DNA of 64,000 nt from DTU013 sp964490975 (GTDB lineage: Bacteria > Bacillota > Clostridia > Acetivibrionales > DTU013): NCBI GenBank assembly GCA_964490975.1, contig CAZBEQ010000010.1, forward strand, positions 20,150 through 84,149, written 5' to 3'. The notes under the pieces were generated by a model. That model was not told where the DNA came from and made no database searches. It worked only from the letters and a program-made list of their open reading frames with translations. Shown one piece after another: positions 42,593 through 51,860 of this stretch. A program made the translations under genes and the position numbers. Every line of letters starts with the position of its first letter. Position 1 is the stretch's first letter.

Positions 42593-42742
42593 CTCAACTT
42601 TTTGCTCAGTTTTCTAAGTGATGGTAATTCTATAGCATTACACTCAACTTCTTGCTCAACTTTTCCGGTAAGGGCAATTGTATAGCTCGCACCTCTATTT
42701 TTTGCTCATTTTTTTCGGTAAGGGCAGCTTTTATTAATATAT
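42593..42742. repeat. Three tandem 50-bp repeats
   Basis: Units begin at 42593, 42643 and 42693, exactly 50 bp apart. Each contains a CTCAACTT-like start, TTGCTCA, and a GGTAAGGGCA or GTGATGGTAA segment. They are contiguous without spacers. The surrounding gap (42562-42971) has no gene. Confidence 0.75.
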
Positions 42743-42787
42743 TATTGAATCATCTCCATGAATAGGTAACATAATTAGCTCATAACC

Positions 42788-42873
42788 TGCTTTTTGACAA
42801 CCAGCTATGGCTGTATGGCTACCCTTAGCGTAAATTTTGAGCAGTTTTTGACTAGAGTATGAGTTAGGGAAAT
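42788..42873 (+). repeat. Dispersed repeat, second copy
   Basis: Aligns on the same strand with about 14816-14910 through TGACAACCA, AAATTTTGA, CAGTTTTT, TAGAGTA and TTAGG. Internal bases vary and there are small indels. Origin unknown. Confidence 0.5.
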
Positions 42874-42971
42874 AAGAGTTAGCAATTTCGCCATAGATAT
42901 CCCGGCCTTACAATCAGGAGCAGAGTCAAGATAAAAGGCTCTTTGCCGGCGGCGGTACCTTTAGACAAAAT

Positions 42972-43003
42972 AAAAAAGAGACCGTATCAACAGCCTCTTT
43001 TTT
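42972..43003 (-). terminator. Terminator of tRNA-His
   Basis: AAAAAAGAG and CTCTTTTTT form a stem with a T-run on the minus strand immediately after the CCA end of tRNA-His. Confidence 0.7.
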
Positions 43004-43080
43004 GGGGTGAGCTATGGGAGTCGAACCCACGACCTCCAGGGCCACAACCTGGCACTCTAACCAACTGAGCTAAGCCCACC
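43003..43080 (-). tRNA. tRNA-His (GTG)
   Basis: Acceptor GTGGGCT with AGCTCAC, an extra 5' G opposite the discriminator C as expected for tRNA-His, anticodon stem CCAGG/CCTGG around loop TTGTGGC, encoded CCA. The anticodon GTG reads histidine codons. Confidence 0.93.
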
Positions 43081-43278
43081 ATACATATGACGTTTTTAGC
43101 GACATATGCTATTTTAAGGCACGTAACGTCTTTTGTCAAGTGGGAATTCAACAACCATGTGAATTCAACAACCACTAAACCCACTCAACCAACTACTCAA
43201 CCAATCAGCATGTTATTAGCTTGACGCAAGGCTCGGACGCACTCACTTGCTTGCTATGCTATGGCATGAATTTTCTAT

Positions 43279-45306
43279 TCATTCGAGCTCCACGAGCCAT
43301 ATCTCAGCTGAAGCATCGCTCGGCATGCGCCAGTCTCCCCTTGGTGACAGGCTGATGGTACCAACCTTCGGTCCGTCAGGCAGACATGACCGTTTGAACT
43401 GCTGTGAGAAAAACCGCTTGATAAAGACCTTCAGCCATGACTTTATTGTCTGCGGATCATACTGTTCTTTAAATGCCTGCTCTGCCAGGTAAAGCAGTTT
43501 TTTAGGCGCTGCACCGTAACGCAGCATATGATAAAGAAAGAAATCGTGCAGCTCATAAGGCCCGACTATATCTTCAGTTTTTTGTCTTATCTCCCCATTT
43601 TCATCAGGAGGCAAAAGTTCAGGAGATATCGGTGTGTCCAATATCCTCAGCAAAACCTCCGCTGTAGCCTTGTCAGTTACATTGTCAGCAGCCCATTGTA
43701 CGAGATACTTAACAAGCGTTTTTGGTATCCCACAGTTTACCGAGTACATAGACATGTGATCACCATTATATGTGCACCAGCCCAACGCAAGCTCTGAAAG
43801 GTCGCCAGTTCCAATGACAAGTCCGCCCAGCTTGTTCGCCGTGTCCATTAGTATCTGAGTGCGTTCCCTTGCCTGGACATTTTCATAGGTTACATCATGA
43901 ACCGACGGATCGTGGCCGATGTCTTCAAAATGCTGCAGGCAGGACTTTTTTATATTCACTTCTCGCAGTTCGGCGCCAAATGATTTTATCAGCTGCACTG
44001 CATTATCATAAGTTGCATCAGTGGTACCGAATCCCGGCATAGTTATCGCCAATATGTTTTCCCTCGGTATATCGAGCATATCAAATGTCTTGACAGCTAC
44101 TATGAGTGCCAGAGTTGAATCCAATCCGCCAGAGATACCCAGAACCGCTTTCTTCAAGCCTGTATGCTCCAGTCGCTTCGCAAGTCCTGCCGTCTGGATG
44201 GCAAATATCTCACTGCACCTCTTGTCCCTTGCCAACTTATCGGAAGGTACAAAAGGATGAGGATCCACATATCTTAATATCTTTGCAGCTTTATTCGTCT
44301 GATTGCCCTCGTCTGGCGAAGCAACTACTAGCCTACCCGATATTGGCGTACTGGCAGTGATTTCAGGCAATTCCTGATACATTTCACAAAGCCTGAATGG
44401 TATCTTTCTGTAGCTGCGTTCCGGCACAGCCTCCATAAAGGTCGTATTTTTGATCCTGTCGTTGCGTAGGCGATGAACATCGATATCACTGATCAACAGG
44501 CTTTCTTCCCGCAAATATCTTTCAGCTTCACTCAGGATGCCGCCATTTTCCGCGATAAGCGCATGACCACCGAAAACAACATCCGTAGTTGATTCATGTA
44601 CACCGCATGAGGCGAACACGTAGCCTGCGACACACTTGCCCGATTGCTGTTTTACGAGCTCTCTCCTGTACTCTGCCTTGCCTATTATCTCATTGCTGGC
44701 AGAAAGGTTGAATATAATGGTTGCACCGGCAGTTGCCTGATATGAACTCGGAGGTATCGGAGCCCATAGGTCTTCACAAATTTCAACTCCGAAACAGACG
44801 CTCTCCAATCCTGATGTTATTGCATTAACACGTGACTCAAACAGCAAGTCGGCACCAAAGGGCACATTTTTGCCAAATAGTTCAACATAGCTGCTTTTTA
44901 CATTTCTCCCCGATGCGAACCAGCGCTCCTCATAAAATTCATTATAGCCGGGTATGTATGTCTTAGGCACAATGCCCAGTATTTCTCCTTTTTGAAGAAC
45001 CGCCGCACAGTTAAAGAGCTGATTGTCGATCTGCAGCGGCAGTCCGACTATAGTTGTGATCCTGAGATCCTTCATTGCCTCCGCTATTTTGCCAAGCCCT
45101 GCGGCAGCAGCTCTGAGGAGCTGGTCCTGATGGAACAGATCGGCGCATGTATAAGCGGTGATTGACAGCTCAGGGAAAACTATAAGTTCAACATCCGCGG
45201 CTTCGGCTTCTTTTATCATACTGATGATATTATCCGTATTATAATTACAGGCAGCTACCTTCAGTTTGGGAACCGCTGCAGCTGCTCTGATGAATCCATG
45301 GTCCAT
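43279..45306 (-). CDS. nadE: Glutamine-dependent NAD+ synthase
   Basis: A 675-residue two-domain NAD synthase making NAD from deamido-NAD, glutamine and ATP. The N-terminal nitrilase-type glutaminase has ELSITAY (Glu), a Lys in the PKTYIPGYNEFYEERW region, and the nucleophile Cys in VCFGVEICEDLW. The C-terminal synthetase has the P-loop VLGISGGLDSTLALIV near residue 385 and GTGDLSELALGW. The length suits bacterial two-domain enzymes. Start at ATG 45306 with an AGGATCAG site. Its promoter has an extended -10 (TGCTATAAT, near 45372-45367), and a 13-bp tandem array lies just upstream. Confidence 0.95.
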   Translation of the reverse strand: MDHGFIRAAAAVPKLKVAACNYNTDNIISMIKEAEAADVELIVFPELSITAYTCADLFHQDQLLRAAAAGLGKIAEAMKDLRITTIVGLPLQIDNQLFNCAAVLQKGEILGIVPKTYIPGYNEFYEERWFASGRNVKSSYVELFGKNVPFGADLLFESRVNAITSGLESVCFGVEICEDLWAPIPPSSYQATAGATIIFNLSASNEIIGKAEYRRELVKQQSGKCVAGYVFASCGVHESTTDVVFGGHALIAENGGILSEAERYLREESLLISDIDVHRLRNDRIKNTTFMEAVPERSYRKIPFRLCEMYQELPEITASTPISGRLVVASPDEGNQTNKAAKILRYVDPHPFVPSDKLARDKRCSEIFAIQTAGLAKRLEHTGLKKAVLGISGGLDSTLALIVAVKTFDMLDIPRENILAITMPGFGTTDATYDNAVQLIKSFGAELREVNIKKSCLQHFEDIGHDPSVHDVTYENVQARERTQILMDTANKLGGLVIGTGDLSELALGWCTYNGDHMSMYSVNCGIPKTLVKYLVQWAADNVTDKATAEVLLRILDTPISPELLPPDENGEIRQKTEDIVGPYELHDFFLYHMLRYGAAPKKLLYLAEQAFKEQYDPQTIKSWLKVFIKRFFSQQFKRSCLPDGPKVGTISLSPRGDWRMPSDASAEIWLVELE

Positions 45307-45431
45307 AATAATCTGATCCTGCCTTTTTTATCGATTTTCATTGCTTTCTTATTCTATTACCCTCTAATTATAGCACTTGTACATCCATTTGGATATACAG
45401 GTGATTACACGACACTAACAACTGAAACATT

Positions 45432-45509
45432 TCGATCACTTAAGTCGATCGCTTAGGTCGGTCGTTTAAGTCAATCGCTTAGGTTGATGGTTTAGGTCGA
45501 TCGCTTTGA
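45432..45509. repeat. Six tandem 13-bp repeats
   Basis: Six contiguous 13-mers, the best being TCGATCGCTTAGG, start at 45432 and step exactly 13 bp. They lie 60-140 bp upstream of the nadE -10 box. Spacing is not a helical repeat of ten or eleven. The rest of the gap (45510-45772) shows no gene. Confidence 0.75.
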
Positions 45510-45772
45510 CAATTTTTCAACTTTGGTGCATAATATTCTAGTCTTCATTAACATAAGGTCGCATATTTCGTATTATGCAAACCTTTTCATGGAATAAATT
45601 CAATAAAAGCAGTGATACATTGCACCCAACTTGAATTTTTGACAATAATTTTAAGGTAACTTGATATGTAAACTCAATATGGGCAGTAAAACCGAGCTGC
45701 TGCACATACTCTGGTGGGGCTAGGCCGCCCCCGCATTACTGCTACCCCTGCCGTTCGCATCATACATAAAAA

Positions 45773-45802
45773 TCTGCAGACGGTCTTGACCCCGCCTGCA
45801 GA
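45773..45802 (-). terminator. Terminator of valS
   Basis: TCTGCAGGCGG and CCGTCTGCAGA form an 11-bp stem with one mismatch on the minus strand, followed by TTTTT, about 70 bases after the valS stop. Confidence 0.75.
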
Positions 45803-45874
45803 CGCTTACCTCAATCAATAACTCCTCCTGATTACTTGGTTATACCGGTAGCATTTGCTTATGCCGGGACCTGT

Positions 45875-48514
45875 CTATTTCTTCAGACTTGCGATACGTT
45901 CCATGAGCTTGTCATACATCTCTGCATACTTGACCTTTTTTGCCTTCTCCTCTTCGATAAGCTTCGCAGGCGCCTTGGCAACGAAGCCTTCATTGTTGAG
46001 CTTGCTGTCCACCCTTTCCAGTTCCTTCTCGAGGTTTACCTTTTCCTTTTCCAGTCTTTCAAGTTCCTTCCGGATGTCTACCAGGTCCTCGAGCGGTATG
46101 AATATCTCTGCACCGGCTATCACGGCAGAGACTGCATCAGATGGTATTCCTGATTTGTCATTCTGCACTTTTATCTCTGAGGCTCCAGCCAGACGTTCAA
46201 AGAACTTCGTGCCGCTTCCAAGGATACTGCTTTCAGCTTGTCCTGCAACAAATATCAGCTTGTTCTTCCTTGACGGTGGAACATTCATTTCTACCTTGAT
46301 ATTCCTGACCGCTTTGATCGCATCCATTATCAGCTGCATGTCCTTCTCAGCCTCAGGGAAGTGCAGTCCTTCATCATATTTGGGCCACGAGGATATCATG
46401 ATGCTTTCATCCTCGTTGATCAGATGCCTGTAAATCTCCTCGGTTACAAACGGCATATACGGATGGAGCAGCTTCATTGCAGTGCCAAGAACATGGTTCA
46501 GTACCCATTGGGCCTCTTGCCTGGTCTCATCCTCCCTGTCAAAGAGCCTTGGCTTGACAAGCTCGATATACCAGTCGCAGAATTCTTCCCATATAAATTC
46601 ATATACCTTCTGGAGAGCTATGCCCAACTCAAAGTTTTCAAGGTTTTCCGTTACTTCACGGGCAAGTGTGTTGACCCTGCTCAGGATCCATTTGTCGGGA
46701 GTGGTGAGCTTGGTCATGTCGACCTTGCTGAAATCCACATCTTCATCGAAATTCATCAATACGAACCTTGTTGCATTCCATATCTTGTTGGCAAAATTCC
46801 TGCTGGATTCTACCTTCTCAGTTGAGAACCTCAGGTCGTTTCCGGGTGAATTTCCTATAGTCAGAGCAAAGCGCAATGCATCCGTTCCATACTGGGATAT
46901 GACCTCAAGCGGATCGATACCGTTGCCAAGGGATTTGCTCATTTTCCTTCCCTGTGCATCCCTTACGATACCATGTATGAATACATGCTTGAACGGTTCT
47001 TTTCCCATATGTTCAAGGCCTGAGAAGATCATTCTGGCAACCCAGAAGAAAATGATATCATAGCCTGTAACAAGTACATTCGTGGGATAGAAGTATTCCA
47101 GATCACTGGTTTTCTCCGGCCACCCAAGCGTCGAGAACGGCCACAGTGCAGAGCTGAACCATGTATCCAGCGTATCCGGATCCTGTTCCAGTTTCGAGCT
47201 GCCGCACTTGGGGCACTTGCCAGGCTGCTCTCTTGCAACGATCATCTCGCCGCATCCACGGCAATAATATGCCGGTATCCGGTGTCCCCACCAGAGCTGT
47301 CTGGATATACACCAATCCTGGATATTCTCCATCCAGTTGTAATATATCTTCGAGAATCTATCGGGCACAAATTTTATGGTACCGTTCCTGACAGCTTCTA
47401 TAGCTGGCTCAGCCAACGGCTTCATATTAACAAACCACTGTCTTGACATGATAGGCTCGATAACAGTGCTGCACCTGTAGCAGGTACCAACATTATGCTT
47501 ATGGCCCTTGATCTTCACCAACAGTCCGAGTTCCTTCAGGTCTTTCACTATGCATTTCCTTGCTTCATACCTGTCCATGCCTGCATACTTGCCGGCTGCC
47601 TCGTTCATCCTTGCACTGTCGTCCATGACTCTTATCTGAGGAAGATCGTGGCGCAGGCCCACTTCAAAGTCATTCGGGTCATGAGCCGGTGTTATTTTCA
47701 CCGCGCCCGTGCCGAATTCCTTATCAACATATGAGTCGGCTATGATAGGTATTTCTCTGTTCATAAGAGGCAATACCACTGTTTTGCCAATCAAGCCGGC
47801 ATATCTCTCATCCTCCGGATTAACTGCAACTGCCGTATCACCAAGCATAGTTTCCGGTCTTGTAGTTGCAACAATGATAAATTCCTCGCTGTCCTTCACA
47901 GTATACTTCAGATGCCAGAAGCTGCCCTCCTGCTCTTCATACTCAACCTCTGCATCAGATATTGATGTGCAGCATTTCGGACACCAGTTGATTATACGAT
48001 CTCCCCTGTAAATAAGGCCTTTTTCGTAGAGCTTTACAAAAACCTCCAGCACAGCCTTTGAAAGGCCTTCGTCCATGGTGAACCTTTCGCGTTCCCAATC
48101 GCATGAGCTGCCCAGCTTCTTCAGCTGCTCAACGATACGTCCGCCGTAGACCTTCTTCCACTCCCAGGCTCTCTCAAGGAACTTTTCCCTTCCGAGGTCT
48201 TCCTTCTTAATGCCCTCCTTTGCCATGCTCTCCACTATCTTTGCCTCGGTGGCAATACTGGCATGATCTGTTCCGGGAAGCCAAAGAGCACTGAAGCCCT
48301 GCATCCTCTTCCACCTGATCAGGATGTCCTGCAGTGTATTGTCAAGAGCATGTCCCATATGAAGCTGCCCCGTAATATTCGGCGGTGGTATGACTATCGT
48401 ATAAGGTGTTTTCTTGCTATCGGGTTCTGCATGGAAATATCCCTTTTCCATCCACTCCTTGTACAGCTTATCCTCTACCTGCGACGGATCGTATGTTTTC
48501 GCTAGTTCTCTCAT
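45875..48514 (-). CDS. valS: Valyl-tRNA synthetase
   Basis: Valine-tRNA ligase, 879 residues, class Ia. It shows PPPNITGQLHMGHALDN (HIGH motif near residue 45), an editing CP1 domain with TTRPETMLGDTAV, the GRKMSKSLGNGIDP (KMSKS) loop near residue 525, and a C-terminal coiled-coil arm (VDIRKELERLEKEKVNLEKE) typical of ValRS. A zinc-type insert CRGCGEM...CPKCGSSK is visible. The start has AAGGAGG upstream. It is preceded by a small membrane-protein gene and a T-box leader, so its expression should respond to uncharged tRNA-Val. Confidence 0.97.
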   Translation of the reverse strand: MRELAKTYDPSQVEDKLYKEWMEKGYFHAEPDSKKTPYTIVIPPPNITGQLHMGHALDNTLQDILIRWKRMQGFSALWLPGTDHASIATEAKIVESMAKEGIKKEDLGREKFLERAWEWKKVYGGRIVEQLKKLGSSCDWERERFTMDEGLSKAVLEVFVKLYEKGLIYRGDRIINWCPKCCTSISDAEVEYEEQEGSFWHLKYTVKDSEEFIIVATTRPETMLGDTAVAVNPEDERYAGLIGKTVVLPLMNREIPIIADSYVDKEFGTGAVKITPAHDPNDFEVGLRHDLPQIRVMDDSARMNEAAGKYAGMDRYEARKCIVKDLKELGLLVKIKGHKHNVGTCYRCSTVIEPIMSRQWFVNMKPLAEPAIEAVRNGTIKFVPDRFSKIYYNWMENIQDWCISRQLWWGHRIPAYYCRGCGEMIVAREQPGKCPKCGSSKLEQDPDTLDTWFSSALWPFSTLGWPEKTSDLEYFYPTNVLVTGYDIIFFWVARMIFSGLEHMGKEPFKHVFIHGIVRDAQGRKMSKSLGNGIDPLEVISQYGTDALRFALTIGNSPGNDLRFSTEKVESSRNFANKIWNATRFVLMNFDEDVDFSKVDMTKLTTPDKWILSRVNTLAREVTENLENFELGIALQKVYEFIWEEFCDWYIELVKPRLFDREDETRQEAQWVLNHVLGTAMKLLHPYMPFVTEEIYRHLINEDESIMISSWPKYDEGLHFPEAEKDMQLIMDAIKAVRNIKVEMNVPPSRKNKLIFVAGQAESSILGSGTKFFERLAGASEIKVQNDKSGIPSDAVSAVIAGAEIFIPLEDLVDIRKELERLEKEKVNLEKELERVDSKLNNEGFVAKAPAKLIEEEKAKKVKYAEMYDKLMERIASLKK

Positions 48515-48608
48515 GTTTTATCCTCCTTAATACAGGGACAGGTCCATTGTCACATTTTGAACCACGTGGCCGCAGTCTGCTCCTGCGTTTATTAATCGAA
48601 TATCCTGT

Positions 48609-48851
48609 TTATCTGAACGCAATCAGCGTCAGTATGAGCCCTGGCAATACGATAAGCATTCCGTAGAGTTTAATACTCACCGTAGCCTTGAGCTTCCTGT
48701 AATCTTCAGCTTCATCGGCATCCATTTCGTGCTCATTTTCCAGCTTGACCTTTTTGTCAAGGCTGAACTTCTTCATTATATTCTTTGCTTCTATTACTGT
48801 CGCAAAGCCTGCTAAAAGAAAAAATCCAGCCAGTATCTTCAGTGCCAGCAT
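48609..48851 (-). CDS. Small two-helix membrane protein between the T-box and valS
   Basis: An 80-residue protein with two hydrophobic segments (LALKILAGFFLLAGFATVIEA and SIKLYGMLIVLPGLILTLIAF) around a charged loop (KKVKLENEHEMDADEAEDYR). Function unknown. Start at ATG 48851 with GGGAGGA; a longer upstream reading would run through the T-box and is rejected. It lies between the T-box and valS and should be under valine-tRNA control. Confidence 0.75.
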   Translation of the reverse strand: MLALKILAGFFLLAGFATVIEAKNIMKKFSLDKKVKLENEHEMDADEAEDYRKLKATVSIKLYGMLIVLPGLILTLIAFR

Positions 48852-48859
48852 ATGTTCCT

Positions 48860-49215
48860 CCCTTTTCCAAATTAAAAGCCCCTCATCCAGATCTATTGGA
48901 CGAAGGGCTATACTCCGCGGTACCACCAAAATTCCCCAAAGGGGCAGCTTATGGAAATAACGGTTCCTTGCCGCTGCAATTTCACATTTGTCATACTGCC
49001 GATACAAAGCACCGGAATGTATGTCATTCAGCTTTTTTGCAGAACTCCCGGACGACCTTCAGCGTTCTTATCCCGAAAGGCTTTCCAGCCTGTGAGCCTT
49101 TCTCTCTGTCAGCGTCTGCGCGATGTCTCCCACCGATTGCAAACGCCCTTTGGGCAGATGTCCGCCTACTCCTCCCGATCATTGTCATTTTGGCTTATTT
49201 TCAATGTATCAATAA
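48860..49215 (-). promoter_or_regulatory. T-box riboswitch (valyl)
   Basis: The minus strand contains the T-box core GGTGGTACCGCG (48926 region), followed by a terminator stem (AGCCCTTCGTCCA with TGGATGAGGGGCT, then TTTT) and preceded by a long structured stem I (AGAGAGAAAGGCTCACAGG). Two GTC triplets at 49051-49056 are candidate valine specifier codons. Valyl identity is inferred from the downstream valS. Confidence 0.85.
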
Positions 49216-49329
49216 TATATTAATGAAAAAAGCAAGTCAAGGGATAATACTCAATTTGTCCGACTTCATTATAACGCATTTTCTTACCTCTGCGCGTTTC
49301 AACGAGACGGGAGATATACTCTCATCGTT

Positions 49330-49447
49330 TACTTTCGATTAATCGAAAGTAATTATCTGAAAGGGGAATCGGTACCCGCCACCAAGCGTTTTCAACTGAA
49401 TGGTTGAAAATACGTAGCAGAGATGGTGGAAGTCCTTCGCCTTATTA
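49330..49447 (+). other. Structured segment upstream of argJ
   Basis: A perfect 22-bp palindrome (49330-49351, TACTTTCGATT and its complement) is followed by a folded-looking segment: GTTTTCAAC/GTTGAAAAT hairpin inside CCACCA...TGGTGG. The GGGGAATCGGTACCCGCCAC string vaguely recalls cobalamin-riboswitch boxes, but it is too short and degenerate to call. It lies upstream of the argJ promoter. Confidence 0.3.
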
Positions 49448-49460
49448 TTTCTTCATTTTA

Positions 49461-49489
49461 TTGAATATGCTGGCATATTTATGTATAAT
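49461..49489 (+). promoter_or_regulatory. Promoter of argJ
   Basis: TTGAAT (49461-49466), 17-base spacer, TATAAT (49484-49489), about 55 bases before the start codon. No ArgR box is obvious. Confidence 0.75.
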
Positions 49490-49545
49490 TTATTTAATTA
49501 AAGCAAAAGGTAAAAAAAATTCTTATACATGGTTGGAGTGATGTG

Positions 49546-50748
49546 ATGAATACCATAAATGGAGGGGTCACAGCCCCGGAAGGCTTTTTTGCAACAGGTG
49601 TAGCTTGCGGTCTGAAAAAAAATGGAAAGAAGGATCTAGCCATAGTCTGTTCTGAGGACAGCGCTGCAGTAGCAGGTGTTTTTACAACCAATAAAATAAA
49701 GGGTCATTCTCTGCAGCTGACTATGGAGAACATAAAAAGCGGATATGCAAATGCATTGGTCATCAACAGCGGAAATGCGAATGCTTGTGTAGGAGAACAG
49801 GGTCACGCCGATGCGCTCGAGATCGCCGCAATCACCTCGGGACTGCTTGAATGCAGCGCTCAAAACATACTTGTTGCATCGACAGGCGTAATAGGCAAGC
49901 CTTTGAATATGGATGCCATCCGCCCCGGCCTGGAAGCCCTTGTTTCAGGTATGGATCCGGACGGCGGCCATGATGCCGAGGAAGCTATCATGACGACTGA
50001 CACTGTAGCAAAGGAGATTGCCATTGAACTGGAGCTGCAGGATACAAAGGTCGTAATAGGTGGAATGGCAAAGGGCTCCGGAATGATACACCCCAATATG
50101 GCAACTATGATAGGAGTCATTACGACCGATGCCAACATTTCAAAAAAGCTGCTGGATAAGGCGTTGAAGGACGCTGTAAAATCAACCTTCAACAGAGTCT
50201 CAGTAGATGGTGATACCAGTCCATGCGATATGGTGGTCATCTTCGCCAACGGTATGGCTGACAATGCTGGTATAATCAATGAAGGAGAAGATTATGAACT
50301 GTTCTTGAAGGGCCTTGAGTATGTATGCAGTTACCTGGCCAAGCTCATAGCAAAGGATGGAGAAGGTGCGACAAAGCTTATAGATGTCGTGATCGAAGGT
50401 GCCGAAAGTTCTGACGACGCATACAAGGCTGCAATCGCAGTGGCAAAATCGCCGCTGGTCAAGACGACCGTATTCGGCGAGGATGCCAACTGGGGCAGGA
50501 TAATAACTGCCGTCGGTTATTCAGGCGCTGAATTCGACCCCAATTATACAGACATTTATATTGGAGATGTGCTCGTCTGTAAAAACGGATATGCGGCAGA
50601 CTATGACGAAGCCCTTGCAACGCAGCAGCTTAAAAAAAGCGAGGTAAAGCTGCTTGTTAAGCTAAATAAGGGAGTATATACTGATCATGTGTGGACCTGT
50701 GATTTTACATATGATTATGTAAAAATAAATGCAAGTTATCGCTCATAA
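49546..50748 (+). CDS. argJ: Bifunctional ornithine acetyltransferase / N-acetylglutamate synthase
   Basis: ArgJ, 400 residues. It transfers acetyl from N-acetylornithine to glutamate and can also make N-acetylglutamate, in arginine synthesis. The Ntn-type autocleavage site is present in KGSGMIHPNMATMIGVITTD (cleavage before the Thr of ATM), giving alpha and beta chains. Other family blocks: GVACGLKKNGKKDLA, INSGNANACVGEQG, DGDTSPCDMV and VFGEDANWGRI. The ATG at 49546 is preceded by GGAGTG; a GTG one codon earlier is possible. No other arg genes are adjacent. Confidence 0.96.
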   Translation: MNTINGGVTAPEGFFATGVACGLKKNGKKDLAIVCSEDSAAVAGVFTTNKIKGHSLQLTMENIKSGYANALVINSGNANACVGEQGHADALEIAAITSGLLECSAQNILVASTGVIGKPLNMDAIRPGLEALVSGMDPDGGHDAEEAIMTTDTVAKEIAIELELQDTKVVIGGMAKGSGMIHPNMATMIGVITTDANISKKLLDKALKDAVKSTFNRVSVDGDTSPCDMVVIFANGMADNAGIINEGEDYELFLKGLEYVCSYLAKLIAKDGEGATKLIDVVIEGAESSDDAYKAAIAVAKSPLVKTTVFGEDANWGRIITAVGYSGAEFDPNYTDIYIGDVLVCKNGYAADYDEALATQQLKKSEVKLLVKLNKGVYTDHVWTCDFTYDYVKINASYRS

Positions 50749-50792
50749 TAGCCGATATAATTATCGAATATAGTTAACAGGGAGGGGTCTAT

Positions 50793-51260
50793 TTGGGTAT
50801 CAGCAAGTATGCCGTATTTGTGATCGATGGAGAAGAATTTGGCCTGGCAATAGAAAAAATAAGTATTATTGAAAAAATGCTTGAAATTTATAAAATTCCC
50901 AATACACCTAGCTACATTGAAGGTCTGACGAATTTGCGGGGCAAGGTGCATACAGTATTCAATCTTAGGAAACGTTTTAATTTGCCCTGTACAGAATTTA
51001 ACGATGAAACCAAGGTTATTATCGCAAATGCCCAGGATTCCGTTATCGGCCTTATCGTTGACGGAGTCCGTGAAATAATCAAGGTTGAGGACGATCAGTT
51101 CGAGCCTATACCAAAAAGTCTGGCCAGTATCAAAAACAGGTTCCTAAGTGGGACTGTAAAAGTTAACGGCAGGCTTATTCTGATACTCGATCTTGATAAA
51201 GTGATCACAGAAGAGGATGTCGCATTGGCCGACGTGAATAAGGCAAGCTCAAAGTCATAA
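50793..51260 (+). CDS. cheW: CheW-like chemotaxis coupling protein
   Basis: A 155-residue CheW-domain protein (ISKYAVFVIDGEEFGLAIEK, LTNLRGKVHTVFNLRKRFNL, FLSGTVKVNGRLILILDLDK). CheW links receptors to CheA. No receptor or CheA gene is nearby, so it is an orphan. The start is TTG 50793 directly behind GGGAGGGG, chosen because no ATG precedes the conserved domain. Confidence 0.9.
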   Translation: MGISKYAVFVIDGEEFGLAIEKISIIEKMLEIYKIPNTPSYIEGLTNLRGKVHTVFNLRKRFNLPCTEFNDETKVIIANAQDSVIGLIVDGVREIIKVEDDQFEPIPKSLASIKNRFLSGTVKVNGRLILILDLDKVITEEDVALADVNKASSKS

Positions 51261-51275
51261 CAAGCAGCCCTCACA

Positions 51276-51815
51276 TTAGGTTCGGACACCTGCTATATGC
51301 AGAAATCTGATGTACGCCGGCTCGAAGTCCATCAGCCTGTAGTAATCAGTATCAAAAGTATGGGCGGCAACAAGTATGCCGTCCTTATTTTTTTGATCAG
51401 ATACTTGTACAATGACCGGAGAATGTTCGAACCGTTTACTTTCTGAAAATGATATCTGTACGATGTCTCCCGGTTCTGCGCCAGAAGCTTCTACCACCTC
51501 TGCAAAGGGTCCTATTTCCTTATTATTAATCAGGAAATCATATAAATAATCAACTCCGGTCCAGGACGCTGTCCTTTTATTCAGATTTGCATAATACCAG
51601 CCATAAACCGGTGAATAATTCATTATATCGCTCCCTGCGTATATGCACTGTGAAGCGAAATTTGTGCAATCACCACCAAGCTTTTCAAAATCATAGTACA
51701 TAGGATTCCTCGCATATGCCCATTTGTGCGCATAATGCAGCACATTCTCCCTGTTGTATGGTCTTATTGTTCTTTTACCTTGGGCACTTGTGAAAAACAC
51801 CTTGCCACCTCGCAA
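51276..51815 (-). CDS. Amidase-domain (Amidase_6-like) protein
   Basis: A 179-residue protein matching the putative amidase domain common in Firmicutes: YNRENVLHYAHKWAY, the active-site GGDCTNFASQCIYAG and PGDIVQISFSES. It resembles NlpC/CHAP-like cysteine amidases acting on cell wall. No signal peptide is visible. The start is TTG 51815 with GAAGGAG slightly far upstream; an ATG exists there only in another frame, so a truncated or frameshifted N-terminus (lost signal peptide) is possible. Confidence 0.7.
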   Translation of the reverse strand: MRGGKVFFTSAQGKRTIRPYNRENVLHYAHKWAYARNPMYYDFEKLGGDCTNFASQCIYAGSDIMNYSPVYGWYYANLNKRTASWTGVDYLYDFLINNKEIGPFAEVVEASGAEPGDIVQISFSESKRFEHSPVIVQVSDQKNKDGILVAAHTFDTDYYRLMDFEPAYIRFLHIAGVRT

Positions 51816-51860
51816 TCTTAATTTTCATCTCCTTCATTCTATGCATACAGCCATATAAAA

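Noticed and set aside
42593..42742. CRISPR array
   Set aside because: The 50-bp units are contiguous and degenerate with no unique spacers, and no cas genes are present. The same holds for 17279-17357 and 45432-45509.
48852..49007. Longer start for the small membrane protein
   Set aside because: It would translate the T-box core and terminator. ATG 48851 has a strong ribosome binding site.
49378..49400. Second T-box on the argJ side
   Set aside because: CGGTACCCGCCACC only superficially resembles a T-box core. It lacks GGTGGTACCGCG on either strand and has no terminator after it.
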